From positions 1 to 45,909 of the forward strand of contig CAZLED010000009.1 of assembly GCA_964558485.1 (NCBI GenBank): DNA of 45,909 bases, written 5' to 3'. This stretch comes from UMGS1696 sp964558485 (GTDB lineage: Bacteria; Bacillota; Clostridia; Oscillospirales; CAG-272). Below the pieces are notes generated by a model. That model was not told where the DNA came from. It searched no databases and was given only the letters and a program-made list of their open reading frames with translations. This document shows positions 1 to 8,224 of this stretch, one piece after another. Within the stretch, counting starts at the first letter, position 1. Each line of letters opens with the position of its first letter. The position numbers and the translations under genes were made by a program.

Positions 1-2
1 TC

Positions 3-731
3 ACCTTTGCCTGGTGCCACGATGCGATCCCCACCGCCCCTGTGTACTTCCTGCCGTCCATCACCACCAACGCTGCCATCGAGGGCCATGAGCTGGCGGA
101 GCTGCTCAGTCGGGTACACGACGATGGTGCGACTCTGTATGTGTCCATCAACGATGCGCTTATGTCTCCCTTTGCCCAGTTCACCGGTGTCAAGGTCAAG
201 ACCAGATGTCGCCGGACCCAGAGCGATTCGGTACGCCTGGCCGATGGTACGGACTTCAGTATGTGGTCTCCTGTGCGGATGCAGATGGAGGCGACCACGG
301 CAGAGGTGCTGGCAACCGACCAGGAAGGCCGCCCTGTGTTCACCAAGAATGCATACGGCAAGGGTACCGTGTACTTCTGCGCCTATCCCATCGAGCTCAA
401 GGCCAGCTGCGATGCCTGCGTGATCAGTGGACCCACTGCCATTCCGTACTACAAGTTCTACGAAGCTATGGCACTCCAGAATCCTGCCAAGCAGTTCACC
501 ATGGTGGGCGACGACACACCCTTTGTGGGCATGACCGAGCATCCGACCGACGACGGTGTGGTGCTGGTGCTGGTCAACTACACACCGGAGGAACGCACCG
601 TGACCATTCCGGCAGCCGGCTGGGACCGTGTGACCCTGTACACCGATGGGTCTGTGACCGCCGGGGACGGAGACGACGTAGTGGTGACGATCCGTGGCAA
701 CGACGGTATCGTGCTGATGATGCAAAAATAA
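3..731 (+). CDS. C-terminal part of a sugar-active enzyme (5' end outside window)
   Basis: The reading frame is open from the first bases, so the gene starts before the window; the GTG at 42 is an internal Val codon. The visible 242 residues look like the C-terminal half of a glycoside hydrolase of the beta-galactosidase type. A Rossmann-like segment (HELAELLSRVHDDGATLYVS, then a GKGTVYFCAYPIE strand-turn) resembles the glutamine-amidotransferase-like middle domain of GH42-type enzymes. It is followed by a small all-beta domain (GVVLVLVNYTPEERTVTIP) of the kind that ends such proteins. The catalytic barrel is not in the window, so family and substrate cannot be fixed. A good terminator follows the TAA stop. 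Confidence 0.6.
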   Translation, partial: TFAWCHDAIPTAPVYFLPSITTNAAIEGHELAELLSRVHDDGATLYVSINDALMSPFAQFTGVKVKTRCRRTQSDSVRLADGTDFSMWSPVRMQMEATTAEVLATDQEGRPVFTKNAYGKGTVYFCAYPIELKASCDACVISGPTAIPYYKFYEAMALQNPAKQFTMVGDDTPFVGMTEHPTDDGVVLVLVNYTPEERTVTIPAAGWDRVTLYTDGSVTAGDGDDVVVTIRGNDGIVLMMQK

Positions 732-744
732 ATCGTGCATATGT

Positions 745-789
745 ACGCCCGGAAGACCGGCAGCCTGGTCTTTTCGGGTGTATTTTTTT
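745..789 (+). terminator. Rho-independent terminator of the partial hydrolase gene
   Basis: The arms CCCGGAAGACC and GGTCTTTTCGGG flank a short loop and are followed by a run of seven T at 783-789. It lies 14 bp after the stop codon. Confidence 0.85.
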
Positions 790-869
790 GCGACTCTTGG
801 CAAGTTTGTACATGAAGAAAGTTTGTGTCGAAATCCGCAAAATTTCGTCATATTTTTTATAGGTTGCTC

Positions 870-898
870 TTGACAAATGGCCGCTGTTGCTTTATCAT
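870..898 (+). promoter_or_regulatory. Sigma-A-type promoter of feoB
   Basis: TTGACA at 870-875 and TATCAT at 893-898 are separated by exactly 17 bp. The start codon of feoB is 34 bp downstream of the -10 box. No obvious Fur or DtxR box was recognised. Confidence 0.8.
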
Positions 899-931
899 GA
901 TAGTAGATGAATTTGTCCCGATGGAGGAACT

Positions 932-3274
932 ATGACACTTGATACATTGGCTGTCGGCAAGTCGGCAGTGATCACGGCGGTGGGCGGCGAAGGCTCACTG
1001 CGGCAGCATTTTTTGGATATGGGCGTGCTTCCCGGTGCAGAGGTCACGCTGGTGCAATATGCCCCCATGGGTGACCCGATGGAGCTGCGGATCCACGGCT
1101 ACGAGCTGACCCTGCGTCTGGCCGATGCGGAGCAGATCACCATTGTGCCCCTGGAAGAAAACGCATCGAAGACGCTGCAGACGGAAACGGTCGTCTGGGG
1201 CAAGGAGCGGAACCGGGTCCATCCGGGGCTTGGCGAAAGCGGCAAATACCATGTGAAGGCAGACGAAAATCCACTGCCGGAGGGAACTGAGCTGACCTTT
1301 GCACTGGCAGGCAACCAGAACTGCGGCAAGACCACACTGTTCAACCAGCTCACCGGCGCAAACCAGCACGTTGGCAACTTCCCTGGTGTGACGGTGGATC
1401 AGAAGAGCGGCCCCATTTTAGGGCATACAGATACCAAGGTCACGGACCTACCGGGCATCTATTCGCTGTCTCCCTATTCCAGTGAGGAGATCGTGTCCCG
1501 TGATTTTATATTGAATACCCATCCATATGGGATCATCAACATCGTGGACGCCACCAATATCGAACGGAACCTGTATCTGACCATGCAGCTGTTGGAGCTG
1601 GACATTCCCATGGTGCTGGCGCTGAACATGATGGACGAAATGCGTGGCAACGGCGGTACCGTGGACATCAACGCCATGGAGGAGCTGCTGGGGATCCCGG
1701 TGGTGCCCGTGTCTGCAGCGAAAAACGAAGGCGTGGCAGAGCTGGTGGAGCACGCACTGCACGTGGCAAAGTACCAGGAAAAGCCCGGTCGGAAGGATTT
1801 CTGTGACAAGGACAGCCCGGTACACCGCTGTCTCCACGGTATCATGCACCTGATCGAGGACCACGCAGCCGAAGCCGGGATCCCCGTGCGGTTCGCAGCC
1901 TCCAAGCTGGCAGAGGGAGACGAACTTGTGGCAAAGGCACTGGGGCTGAGCGAAAACGAGCAGGAGATGGTGGAGCACATTCTGGTGCAGATGGAAGAGG
2001 AAAGCGGCATGGACCGGGCAGCTGCCATTGCGGATATGCGGTTCTCCTTCATCACCGGGCTATGTAAGCGAACGGTGGTCAAGCCGGTGGAGAGTAAGGA
2101 GCATCTCCGTAGCCGGAAGATCGACCGTTTCCTGACCGGCAAATACACCGCCATCCCGGCCTTTATCGGGATCATGGCACTGGTGTTCTGGCTGACCTTC
2201 AACGTGATCGGTGCCTTCTTTCAGGGACTGCTGGAAATGGGGATCGACTGGTTGACCGGTGCGGTGGATGGACTATTGACCGGTGCCGGAGTCAGTCCGG
2301 TGCTGCAATCGCTGGTGATCGACGGGATCTTCGGCGGCGTAGGCTCTGTGCTGTCCTTTATCCCCATCATCGTGGTGCTGTTCTTCTTCCTGTCCCTGCT
2401 GGAAGACAGCGGCTACATGGCAAGAGTGGCCTTTGTCATGGACAAGCTGCTGCGGAAGATCGGCCTGTCCGGGCGCAGTATCGTTCCCATGCTGATCGGC
2501 TTTGGCTGTACCGTACCCGGTGTCATGGCAAGCCGTACCCTGCCGTCGGAGCGAGACCGGAAAATGACCATCCTGCTGACCCCCTTCATGAGCTGTACCG
2601 CCAAGCTGCCCATCTACGGCTTCTTCGCCGATGCTTTCTTCCCCAAGACAAGCGGCCTGGTCATGGTGGGACTGTACTTCTTTGGGATCCTTGTGGGCAT
2701 CCTCATGGCGCTTGTTTCGAAGAATACCCTGTTCCGGGGAGAAGCGGTGCCCTTTGTGATGGAACTGCCCAACTACCGGATGCCGGGTGCCAAAAACGTG
2801 GCGCATCTGCTGTGGGACAAGGCCAAGGACTTTTTGCAGCGTGCCTTTACCGTGATCTTTGTGGCGTCCATGGTGGTGTGGTTCCTGCAGAGCTTTGACT
2901 TTGGCCTGCACATCGTGGCCGATTCGGCAGACAGCATCCTGGCTGTTGTGGCTGGATGTATCGCACCGATCTTTGCTCCTGTAGGCTTTGGGGACTGGCG
3001 CATCGTCACCTCTCTCATCGCCGGGTTCATGGCAAAGGAAAGCGTGGTCTCCACCCTGACCGTGCTGATAGGCGGCAGTATTGAAACGATCCTGACACCC
3101 TTGTCTGCCGCCGCACTGCTGGTGTTCTGCCTGCTGTATACGCCCTGTGTCGCTGCTGTAGCTGCCATCAAACGAGAGCTGGGTGGACGCTGGGCAGTCG
3201 GCGTCGTGATCGGGCAATGTCTCATCGCCTGGGTTTGCGCATTGCTGGTCTACCTGCTGGGAGCACTGCTATGA
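932..3274 (+). CDS. feoB: FeoA-FeoB fusion, ferrous iron transporter
   Basis: The 780-residue protein imports Fe2+ across the membrane using a GTP-gated permease. Residues 1-75 form a FeoA-type SH3-like domain (LRQHFLDMGVLPGAEVTL), which is a separate protein in many bacteria. A linker leads to the G domain: G1 GNQNCGKTT at 127-135, G2 around GNFPGVTV at 148-155, G3 DLPGIYSL, G4 NMMD and G5 SAAKNEG. The C-terminal half has the FeoB gate repeats with hydrophobic helices, including EDSGYMARVAF, GFGCTVPG and FMAKES. The start at 932 has GGAGG at 923-927. The stop codon overlaps the start of the next small gene (ATGA), so the two are translationally coupled. The fusion is common in Clostridia and the call is secure. 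Confidence 0.97.
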   Translation: MTLDTLAVGKSAVITAVGGEGSLRQHFLDMGVLPGAEVTLVQYAPMGDPMELRIHGYELTLRLADAEQITIVPLEENASKTLQTETVVWGKERNRVHPGLGESGKYHVKADENPLPEGTELTFALAGNQNCGKTTLFNQLTGANQHVGNFPGVTVDQKSGPILGHTDTKVTDLPGIYSLSPYSSEEIVSRDFILNTHPYGIINIVDATNIERNLYLTMQLLELDIPMVLALNMMDEMRGNGGTVDINAMEELLGIPVVPVSAAKNEGVAELVEHALHVAKYQEKPGRKDFCDKDSPVHRCLHGIMHLIEDHAAEAGIPVRFAASKLAEGDELVAKALGLSENEQEMVEHILVQMEEESGMDRAAAIADMRFSFITGLCKRTVVKPVESKEHLRSRKIDRFLTGKYTAIPAFIGIMALVFWLTFNVIGAFFQGLLEMGIDWLTGAVDGLLTGAGVSPVLQSLVIDGIFGGVGSVLSFIPIIVVLFFFLSLLEDSGYMARVAFVMDKLLRKIGLSGRSIVPMLIGFGCTVPGVMASRTLPSERDRKMTILLTPFMSCTAKLPIYGFFADAFFPKTSGLVMVGLYFFGILVGILMALVSKNTLFRGEAVPFVMELPNYRMPGAKNVAHLLWDKAKDFLQRAFTVIFVASMVVWFLQSFDFGLHIVADSADSILAVVAGCIAPIFAPVGFGDWRIVTSLIAGFMAKESVVSTLTVLIGGSIETILTPLSAAALLVFCLLYTPCVAAVAAIKRELGGRWAVGVVIGQCLIAWVCALLVYLLGALL

Positions 3275-3411
3275 TCGGCAACATCGTACTGCTATCCTTG
3301 ATCGGCGTCTGCACCGGTCTGGCCGTGGGGCATATGTGGAAGAACCGCAAAAAGCCCCACTGTGGCGGTGACTGTACCCATTGCCTGGGCTGTGATCACG
3401 CCCAAAAATAA
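3271..3411 (+). CDS. Small FeoB-associated Cys-rich membrane protein
   Basis: This 46-residue protein starts at the ATG that overlaps the feoB stop. One hydrophobic helix (NIVLLSLIGVCTGLAVGHMW) is followed by a basic stretch and a Cys-rich tail with the pattern HCGGDCTHCLGC. That layout matches the FeoB-associated Cys-rich membrane protein family found directly after feoB in many Firmicutes. The role there is thought to be assisting iron transport or binding a metal near the FeoB exit; this is family knowledge, not shown here. A longer in-frame start exists upstream inside feoB, but the overlap start is the natural one. A hairpin terminator ends the operon. Confidence 0.85.
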   Translation: MIGNIVLLSLIGVCTGLAVGHMWKNRKKPHCGGDCTHCLGCDHAQK

Positions 3412-3419
3412 GCAAACAA

Positions 3420-3464
3420 AAAACATCCCTTTTGCACGGAAATCATGTGCAATGGGGATGTTTT
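3420..3464. terminator. Bidirectional terminator between feo operon and mscL
   Basis: The outer arms ACATCCC and GGGATGT and inner arms TTGCAC and GTGCAA make a long hairpin with A residues before and T residues after. It sits between two convergent genes and can serve both. Confidence 0.85.
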
Positions 3465-3473
3465 CTTGTGTCC

Positions 3474-3983
3474 TTACTTTTTCAGAGAAGCGGCAATGTC
3501 CCGGAGGAGCTGCAGTTCTTCTTCCCGTTCTGCACGGATCTTTGCTTCAGCTTCGGCGGCAGCGGCAGCTTCTGCATCGGCCTTTTCCTTGGCAGCGGCT
3601 TCTTCTTCGGCCTTCTTAGCGGCAGCTTCGGCGGTGGACTTTTCGTGCATCTTGTCCTTGAAGCGCATCATGATCCGCAGTACCAGGAAGATGGCGAAGG
3701 CAGTGATCAGAAAATCGATGATGGTTTGGATGAAATCGCCGTACTGGATGGCGGTCTCGGCGGTCTGCTCCACCCCGTCCACGATCACGGCATCCTTCAA
3801 CACCAGCTTCCAGTCGCTGAGGTTCAGACCACCCACCAGCAAGCTGATCAGAGGAGATACGATGTAGTTCACCAGCCCTGAGGAGATCTTGGAGAACGCA
3901 CCACCGACAACCACACCGACTGCCATGTCGATGACGTTGCCGCGAGAAATGAATGTTTTGAAATCAGCCCAGAATTTTCCCAT
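3474..3983 (-). CDS. mscL: Large-conductance mechanosensitive channel MscL
   Basis: The 169-residue product is an osmotic safety valve that opens when membrane tension rises. The N-terminus FWADFKTFISRGNVIDMAVG and the glycine-rich first helix (VGVVVGGAFSKI) are MscL hallmarks; the second helix is FLITAFAIFLVLRIMMRF. The conserved GDFIQTIIDFLITAF segment precedes it. After the second helix there is a C-terminal extension of about 50 residues, very rich in Ala, Glu and Lys, which predicts a coiled-coil bundle. This makes it longer than typical MscL (130-150 residues). The ATG at 3983 was chosen over the longer frame because AAAGGA lies just upstream and a promoter ends at about 4032. The gene stands alone. 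Confidence 0.96.
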   Translation of the reverse strand: MGKFWADFKTFISRGNVIDMAVGVVVGGAFSKISSGLVNYIVSPLISLLVGGLNLSDWKLVLKDAVIVDGVEQTAETAIQYGDFIQTIIDFLITAFAIFLVLRIMMRFKDKMHEKSTAEAAAKKAEEEAAAKEKADAEAAAAAEAEAKIRAEREEELQLLRDIAASLKK

Positions 3984-4031
3984 GTCAAAATCCTTTCGTA
4001 TGTATGAAAAAAGTATGTCATTGCAGGGTAG

Positions 4032-4060
4032 ATTATACCACATTCCGGCCGCATTTGCAA
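4032..4060 (-). promoter_or_regulatory. Sigma-A-type promoter of mscL
   Basis: On the minus strand TTGCAA (4060-4055) and TATAAT (4037-4032) are 17 bp apart, with an extended TGG before the -10 box. Confidence 0.8.
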
Positions 4061-4123
4061 GGGGTTGACGAGAATTTCTGCCATTCACCGAAAGATTTTC
4101 CGCAGCCAATTTGCCATATCTGG

Positions 4124-4151
4124 AAAAGACCCAATCCAACGGACCGGGTCT
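4124..4151 (-). terminator. Probable terminator of the ECF-fusion gene
   Basis: On the minus strand AGACCC and GGGTCT pair around a 13-nt loop and are followed by TTTT. It lies about 60 bp after the stop. The short U-run makes it weaker than others here. The stretch 4152-4213 holds only a degenerate direct repeat of CGGTCAACG(A/T)AGTTG that runs over the stop codon. Confidence 0.5.
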
Positions 4152-4213
4152 ATGTTCCTACACGTATTTCTTCTGCGTATCATCCATGCGATTGCGGTCA
4201 ACGAAGTTGTCGG

Positions 4214-6739
4214 TCAACGTAGTTGGCTACCGATCTGCGCCGCAATGCAAACCAGCTTGCCGTCCCCATCTCGTTCGATGGCGTAGGTGGTGCTGGCACG
4301 GATCTCTGCCGGGCAGTTGTCCAGCTGGTACACCCGGCGCATTCCCTCGAAGATGGGGCAGTAGCCGTCCCCAAAGCCTTCTGCTTCCGTCAGGATATAC
4401 CGGGCAGAGACTTCGGTTTCCTTGTCCATATAGAAATGCTCCACCGCCACGATGCCCACGCCGGGTGCAAAGTCGTAGGTCATCTTGCCACCACGATAAC
4501 CCATGCCACCGTGCAGTCCTGTGGCTTGCAGATGGATCCGGCGTACGGTTTCGTAGGTGTGTCCGCTTACCGTGATCGAGGGGAGCTCCTCCACGGACAG
4601 GTCGGTGTGGATACCATCAAAATCAAAGGAATCCGTGTAGCCGTCCACCCATTTCTCGTCCCAGAGCCGTCCTGCCATGTCGGAGAGAATGTCCCAGAGC
4701 CAGGTGAACAACATGGGTGCGTAGACCAGCGGCGTGTCCTTCCACTCAAAGTGATACGGATGATCGGTGAGCTTCCAGCTATCATCGACTTCCGTCAAAT
4801 AGAACGGCGAGAAGAAGTTCCAGTGTCCCTTCCATGTGCAGTTCGGATCGACCTCAGGATCGGTGGTGTAGATCTCTTCCATAATGCGCTGTGCCAGTTC
4901 GGTGGATACCTTTTCGTAGGGTGTCACAGCAAGTGTGGCAGCGTGAGAGAGTACCGGACGCATATCCTCGGCCAGCCATTCCTTTTCTCCTTTTGACGCC
5001 ACGTACCCTTCCCGTACACGAAGCATCTGTCCCTGCCAGGTGTCGGCATATCCGGTGCGTTCGGCCAGGATGGCATTGGACAGCACCGCTTTTTGGTCGT
5101 CCGCATAGGTGACTGCATATTCGTCGTACATTTCCAGATACGGATCAAAACCGGTTAGCACATATTTCCAGCGGTTGCCCGTGACCAGCGGAAACAGTCC
5201 TTCCCCCATGACGGTATATGCACACAGCGCCAGTGCGATACCGTTTGTCGTATCGTCCGGGCTTTCGTACCGTACAAGCCCCACGCCGTCCTTCCAGTAG
5301 CCGACCACCGGCAGTCCCCATTTGTCGCCGGTCACCGTCCACTTTTGGCAATCGTGGAACACACCTGCCGGGGTCTCCACGGTGCAGTGGTCGCATTCGT
5401 AGGTCATGGTCACCCTTCCGCTGTCCGATATGCGGCTTTCGCCCATCCGCATGGAACCATCGGGAAATTGGTTGTCGCACCGGCTCAGGTAGTACATGGG
5501 ATGGGTAAGCTCCGGTACGGTCAGGCTGCCACGATTGAAGCCGGGCTGCATATCGAACAGCAGCTTGCCATCCATATAGCGGTACTGCTCGCCGGTGGTC
5601 CAGAAACTCCATTTGCCGTAGTTCTTTTGCCGCAGGGCAACACACTGTAGGGCAGAGAGGGCATTGGCGTAATATACATCCGAAGGCTGGAGGATCTCCA
5701 GTACCTTGTGGTAGCATTCCTTCTCATCGTCAAACAGTCCCTCGTCCGCAGAGTAGCATCCCAGCCAGAACCAAGTGTAGCCAAGAGCCTGCACATACCC
5801 GGCCGCCGCAAGTTCGGGGATCTGCGTGTGCCGCATGAAGTTCAGCCGCTCCTTGCCGCTGTATTTGTCGTTGTCGTGGGAGACGAGAAACTGCATCACG
5901 TCCTCGTTGTGGCATTTGGTCAGGCACTCCCGGATCCGGGCGATGTGCTTGTCCCGGTCTACGATCTCCCCATCCGTCAGCCACCACAGACCCATTTTCA
6001 GCACATCTGCCAGCGCAGAATTTTTCTCCGCTTCGTAGTCCTCCTCCGGGATCTGTTCGATGTCGTGCAGCACACTGTGGTATGCCTCCGCAAAGCCGGG
6101 CTTGTATTCCTTGTAGCCCCACTGCCGCAGCGCTTCTACCTTTTCCATCACTGCCTGTACAAACTTTTCCATAGCCTTGTCGTCCTTTCTGTATGTGGTA
6201 CGCAGGAGCTCTCGTCCCTGGTACAGCCGATATTTCACCGTCCACTGTGGGATCGATAGCCGCAGTGCGATCTCCGAGACAGATAGTCCTTCGAAATAGT
6301 GCAGTTCCAAAATGGTGCGGATCTTTTCGCTCATCCGATCCAGTGCTTCCCGTAGGCTATCGCTGACCGCTTCCTCGGCTTGCTGCTGTTGCCAATGCCA
6401 GTAGTCCTGCCGTTCTGCCAAAGCGAGGAGCGTATCGCTGTCTTCTGCTGTGATCTCCGGGCAGCGCTTAGCCATATTTTTGGCGTGATTGGTGGCAATG
6501 CGACAGATCCAGGGGCCGAATCGTTCCGGCTGCCGTAGGGTCGATAGCTTTGTCCATCCGGCCACAAAGGCATCCTGTGCCGCATCTTCTGCCAGCGATT
6601 GTCTGTGGAGCACACGCCATGCACAGTGCAGCACCAGCTTCTGGTACCGCCGCACCAGCGTACTGTAGGCCTCCGGTTTGTCCAGCAGCGTCAGAGAGAC
6701 CAGCGCACCGTCGGGCAGATCCGCATAATTTTCCGCCAT
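4214..6739 (-). CDS. ECF sigma factor fused to a 650-residue TPR-like and beta-rich extension
   Basis: The 841-residue protein begins as a clear ECF-type sigma factor. Region 2 spans about residues 24-90 (LVRRYQKLVLHCAWRVL, DAAQDAFVAGW, FGPWICRIATNHAKN). Region 4 spans about 126-182 (ILELHYFEGLSVSEIALRL, VKYRLYQGRELL). ECF factors are normally about 160-200 residues. Here the frame continues without a stop. Residues 190-375 are helical and TPR-like (YTWFWLGCYSADEGLFDDEK). From about 385 it is rich in Trp, Tyr and beta strands, with two related modules: VETPAGVFHDCQKW then YWKDGVGLVRY (454-491), and VSGHTYETVRRIHL then DFAPGVGIVAV (724-766). No signal peptide or membrane helix is visible, so the extension should be cytoplasmic. 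No anti-sigma gene is adjacent. The start has GGAGGTGA upstream. An ECF-like promoter precedes it, suggesting autoregulation. The sigma assignment is firm; the role of the extension is unknown. Confidence 0.85.
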   Translation of the reverse strand: MAENYADLPDGALVSLTLLDKPEAYSTLVRRYQKLVLHCAWRVLHRQSLAEDAAQDAFVAGWTKLSTLRQPERFGPWICRIATNHAKNMAKRCPEITAEDSDTLLALAERQDYWHWQQQQAEEAVSDSLREALDRMSEKIRTILELHYFEGLSVSEIALRLSIPQWTVKYRLYQGRELLRTTYRKDDKAMEKFVQAVMEKVEALRQWGYKEYKPGFAEAYHSVLHDIEQIPEEDYEAEKNSALADVLKMGLWWLTDGEIVDRDKHIARIRECLTKCHNEDVMQFLVSHDNDKYSGKERLNFMRHTQIPELAAAGYVQALGYTWFWLGCYSADEGLFDDEKECYHKVLEILQPSDVYYANALSALQCVALRQKNYGKWSFWTTGEQYRYMDGKLLFDMQPGFNRGSLTVPELTHPMYYLSRCDNQFPDGSMRMGESRISDSGRVTMTYECDHCTVETPAGVFHDCQKWTVTGDKWGLPVVGYWKDGVGLVRYESPDDTTNGIALALCAYTVMGEGLFPLVTGNRWKYVLTGFDPYLEMYDEYAVTYADDQKAVLSNAILAERTGYADTWQGQMLRVREGYVASKGEKEWLAEDMRPVLSHAATLAVTPYEKVSTELAQRIMEEIYTTDPEVDPNCTWKGHWNFFSPFYLTEVDDSWKLTDHPYHFEWKDTPLVYAPMLFTWLWDILSDMAGRLWDEKWVDGYTDSFDFDGIHTDLSVEELPSITVSGHTYETVRRIHLQATGLHGGMGYRGGKMTYDFAPGVGIVAVEHFYMDKETEVSARYILTEAEGFGDGYCPIFEGMRRVYQLDNCPAEIRASTTYAIERDGDGKLVCIAAQIGSQLR

Positions 6740-6781
6740 AGGCTCACCTCCAAGTCGTTGTGATTTTTTCGCTTCATGAGA

Positions 6782-6808
6782 ATAGACAACCGAGCAGGGA
6801 AAAAGGTT
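6782..6808 (-). promoter_or_regulatory. Probable ECF-type promoter of the sigma-fusion gene
   Basis: On the minus strand AACCTTTTT starting at 6808 and GTCTAT at 6787-6782 are 17 bp apart (counted from AACC to GTCTA). This resembles ECF promoters of Clostridia rather than a sigma-A promoter, and no sigma-A promoter is apparent upstream of the gene. It is about 43 bp from the start codon. Confidence 0.5.
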
Positions 6809-6860
6809 GGGGACAGGGCAAAAAAAGTTTGTGGAAAAAGGAGAAATTTTGCGTTTTCAC

Positions 6861-6889
6861 TTGATTATAGCACAAAAATGCGGTATACT
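6861..6889 (+). promoter_or_regulatory. Sigma-A-type promoter of the Gfo/Idh gene
   Basis: TTGATT at 6861-6866 and TATACT at 6884-6889 are separated by 17 bp. The transcript would have a leader of about 100 nt before the start at 6995. Confidence 0.65.
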
Positions 6890-6994
6890 CAATAGGATGC
6901 AGAAAATCCGTGGGAGAAAAGCAGAGACGCTTTCCCATGGAGCACTGTGAAAAAATGATAACGATAGAATATTTTACAATAAGGAGAAAAGAAT

Positions 6995-8224
6995 ATGAAG
7001 CTGCATATAGCCGTCATTGGCTGTGGGGATTTTGCCCAGAGCTTTGTACCACTGTTCCAGGCCCACCCCAATGTGGAATCGGTGTGCGTCTGTGACACGA
7101 TCCCGGAGCGGGCAGAGAACTATGCGAAAAAGTTTGGTGTATCCGTGTGTCCGTCCTTCGAGGAGGCACTGGCCGATCCCACCATCGATACCGTTGCCAT
7201 CTTCACCCAGCGGCACCTCCACGGCCCCATGGTGGTAAAAGCCCTGTATGCCGGCAAGCACGTGTACTCGGCAGTCCCCATGGCGACCACACCGGCGGAA
7301 TGCGGTGCGATCATCGAAGCGGTGAAGGCCACCGGAAAGGTGTACATGATGGGCGAGACCTGCATCTATTACCCCTGCTCCATGTACTGCCGACAGGCCT
7401 ACGACCGTGGGGAATTCGGCAAGTTCGTCTACGGCGAGAGCCAATACTTCCACGACCTGTCCCACTTCCCGAAAAACTTCACCGACGACCGACCCAATTC
7501 CGCACTGCCGCCGTTCTTCTATCCCACCCATTCTACGGCCATGCTGCTGTATGCCACCCATGAACACGCTGTAAAGGTGTCGGCGGTGGGGTACAAGGAT
7601 ACCGAAGAAAACACACCCTATGCCGTTGGGGAAAATCCCTGGGACAACACGTTCTCCAACGAATTCTCCCTGATGCAGCTGTCCGGCGGTGGTGTGGCAC
7701 GAGTCAGCGAAGGCAGACGGATCGGCTATAAGGCACCGTCTTCGTATATCTCCGGCTTCTACGGCACCAAGGGCTCGTACCAGTTCAGCAATGCCCAGCA
7801 CATCGTCACCAGTCTCAGACCCGGCGGCGTGGACCTGACCGACGTCAGCGATACGGTGAATCCGGTGGATATGACGGCACACCGGGACGAGGCGGACTTC
7901 AAGGAAAAGGTCGCCAACCACACCTGGCAGTGGAACAGCTTTGCGCCTATCCAGGCCGAAGAGGTGGCAAGACTGCCTCAGTCCTACAAGGATATGCCGA
8001 CCGTCAACGGACATATGGCGTCCCACCAGCTGCTGATCGACGATTTCTGCACGGCTGCAGCGGAGAACAAGCTGCCGAAGGTACACGCATGGTTGGCTGC
8101 CCGGTTCACCATTCCGGGACTGATCGCCCACGAATCGGCTATGCAGGGTGGGGTACTGTTGGACATCCCAGACTATGGCGAGCCGGACGAGGCATTTTTG
8201 CGCAAAATGGAGGAACAAGCATGA
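6995..8224 (+). CDS. Gfo/Idh/MocA-family oxidoreductase
   Basis: The 409-residue protein is an NAD(P)-dependent oxidoreductase of the type that acts on sugars, inositols or sugar derivatives. The N-terminal Rossmann domain shows GCGDFAQ and the acidic residue after strand 2 (VCVCDTIPERAENYAKKFG). FTQRHLHGPMVVKALYAGKH matches the family's second half of the fold. The usual catalytic EKP motif is replaced by AVP (SAVPMATT), so the conserved Lys is absent. The C-terminal alpha/beta domain begins near ETCIYYPCSMYCR. The start has AAGGAG seven bases upstream. The stop overlaps the next gene (ATGA), so the two are co-translated. The substrate is not predictable. Confidence 0.9.
   Translation: MKLHIAVIGCGDFAQSFVPLFQAHPNVESVCVCDTIPERAENYAKKFGVSVCPSFEEALADPTIDTVAIFTQRHLHGPMVVKALYAGKHVYSAVPMATTPAECGAIIEAVKATGKVYMMGETCIYYPCSMYCRQAYDRGEFGKFVYGESQYFHDLSHFPKNFTDDRPNSALPPFFYPTHSTAMLLYATHEHAVKVSAVGYKDTEENTPYAVGENPWDNTFSNEFSLMQLSGGGVARVSEGRRIGYKAPSSYISGFYGTKGSYQFSNAQHIVTSLRPGGVDLTDVSDTVNPVDMTAHRDEADFKEKVANHTWQWNSFAPIQAEEVARLPQSYKDMPTVNGHMASHQLLIDDFCTAAAENKLPKVHAWLAARFTIPGLIAHESAMQGGVLLDIPDYGEPDEAFLRKMEEQA

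Noticed and set aside
4196..4226. Direct repeat CGGTCAACG(A/T)AGTTG at the end of the ECF-fusion gene as an attachment site
   Set aside because: There are only two imperfect units, with no integrase or tRNA next to them; it is more likely a small tandem duplication.
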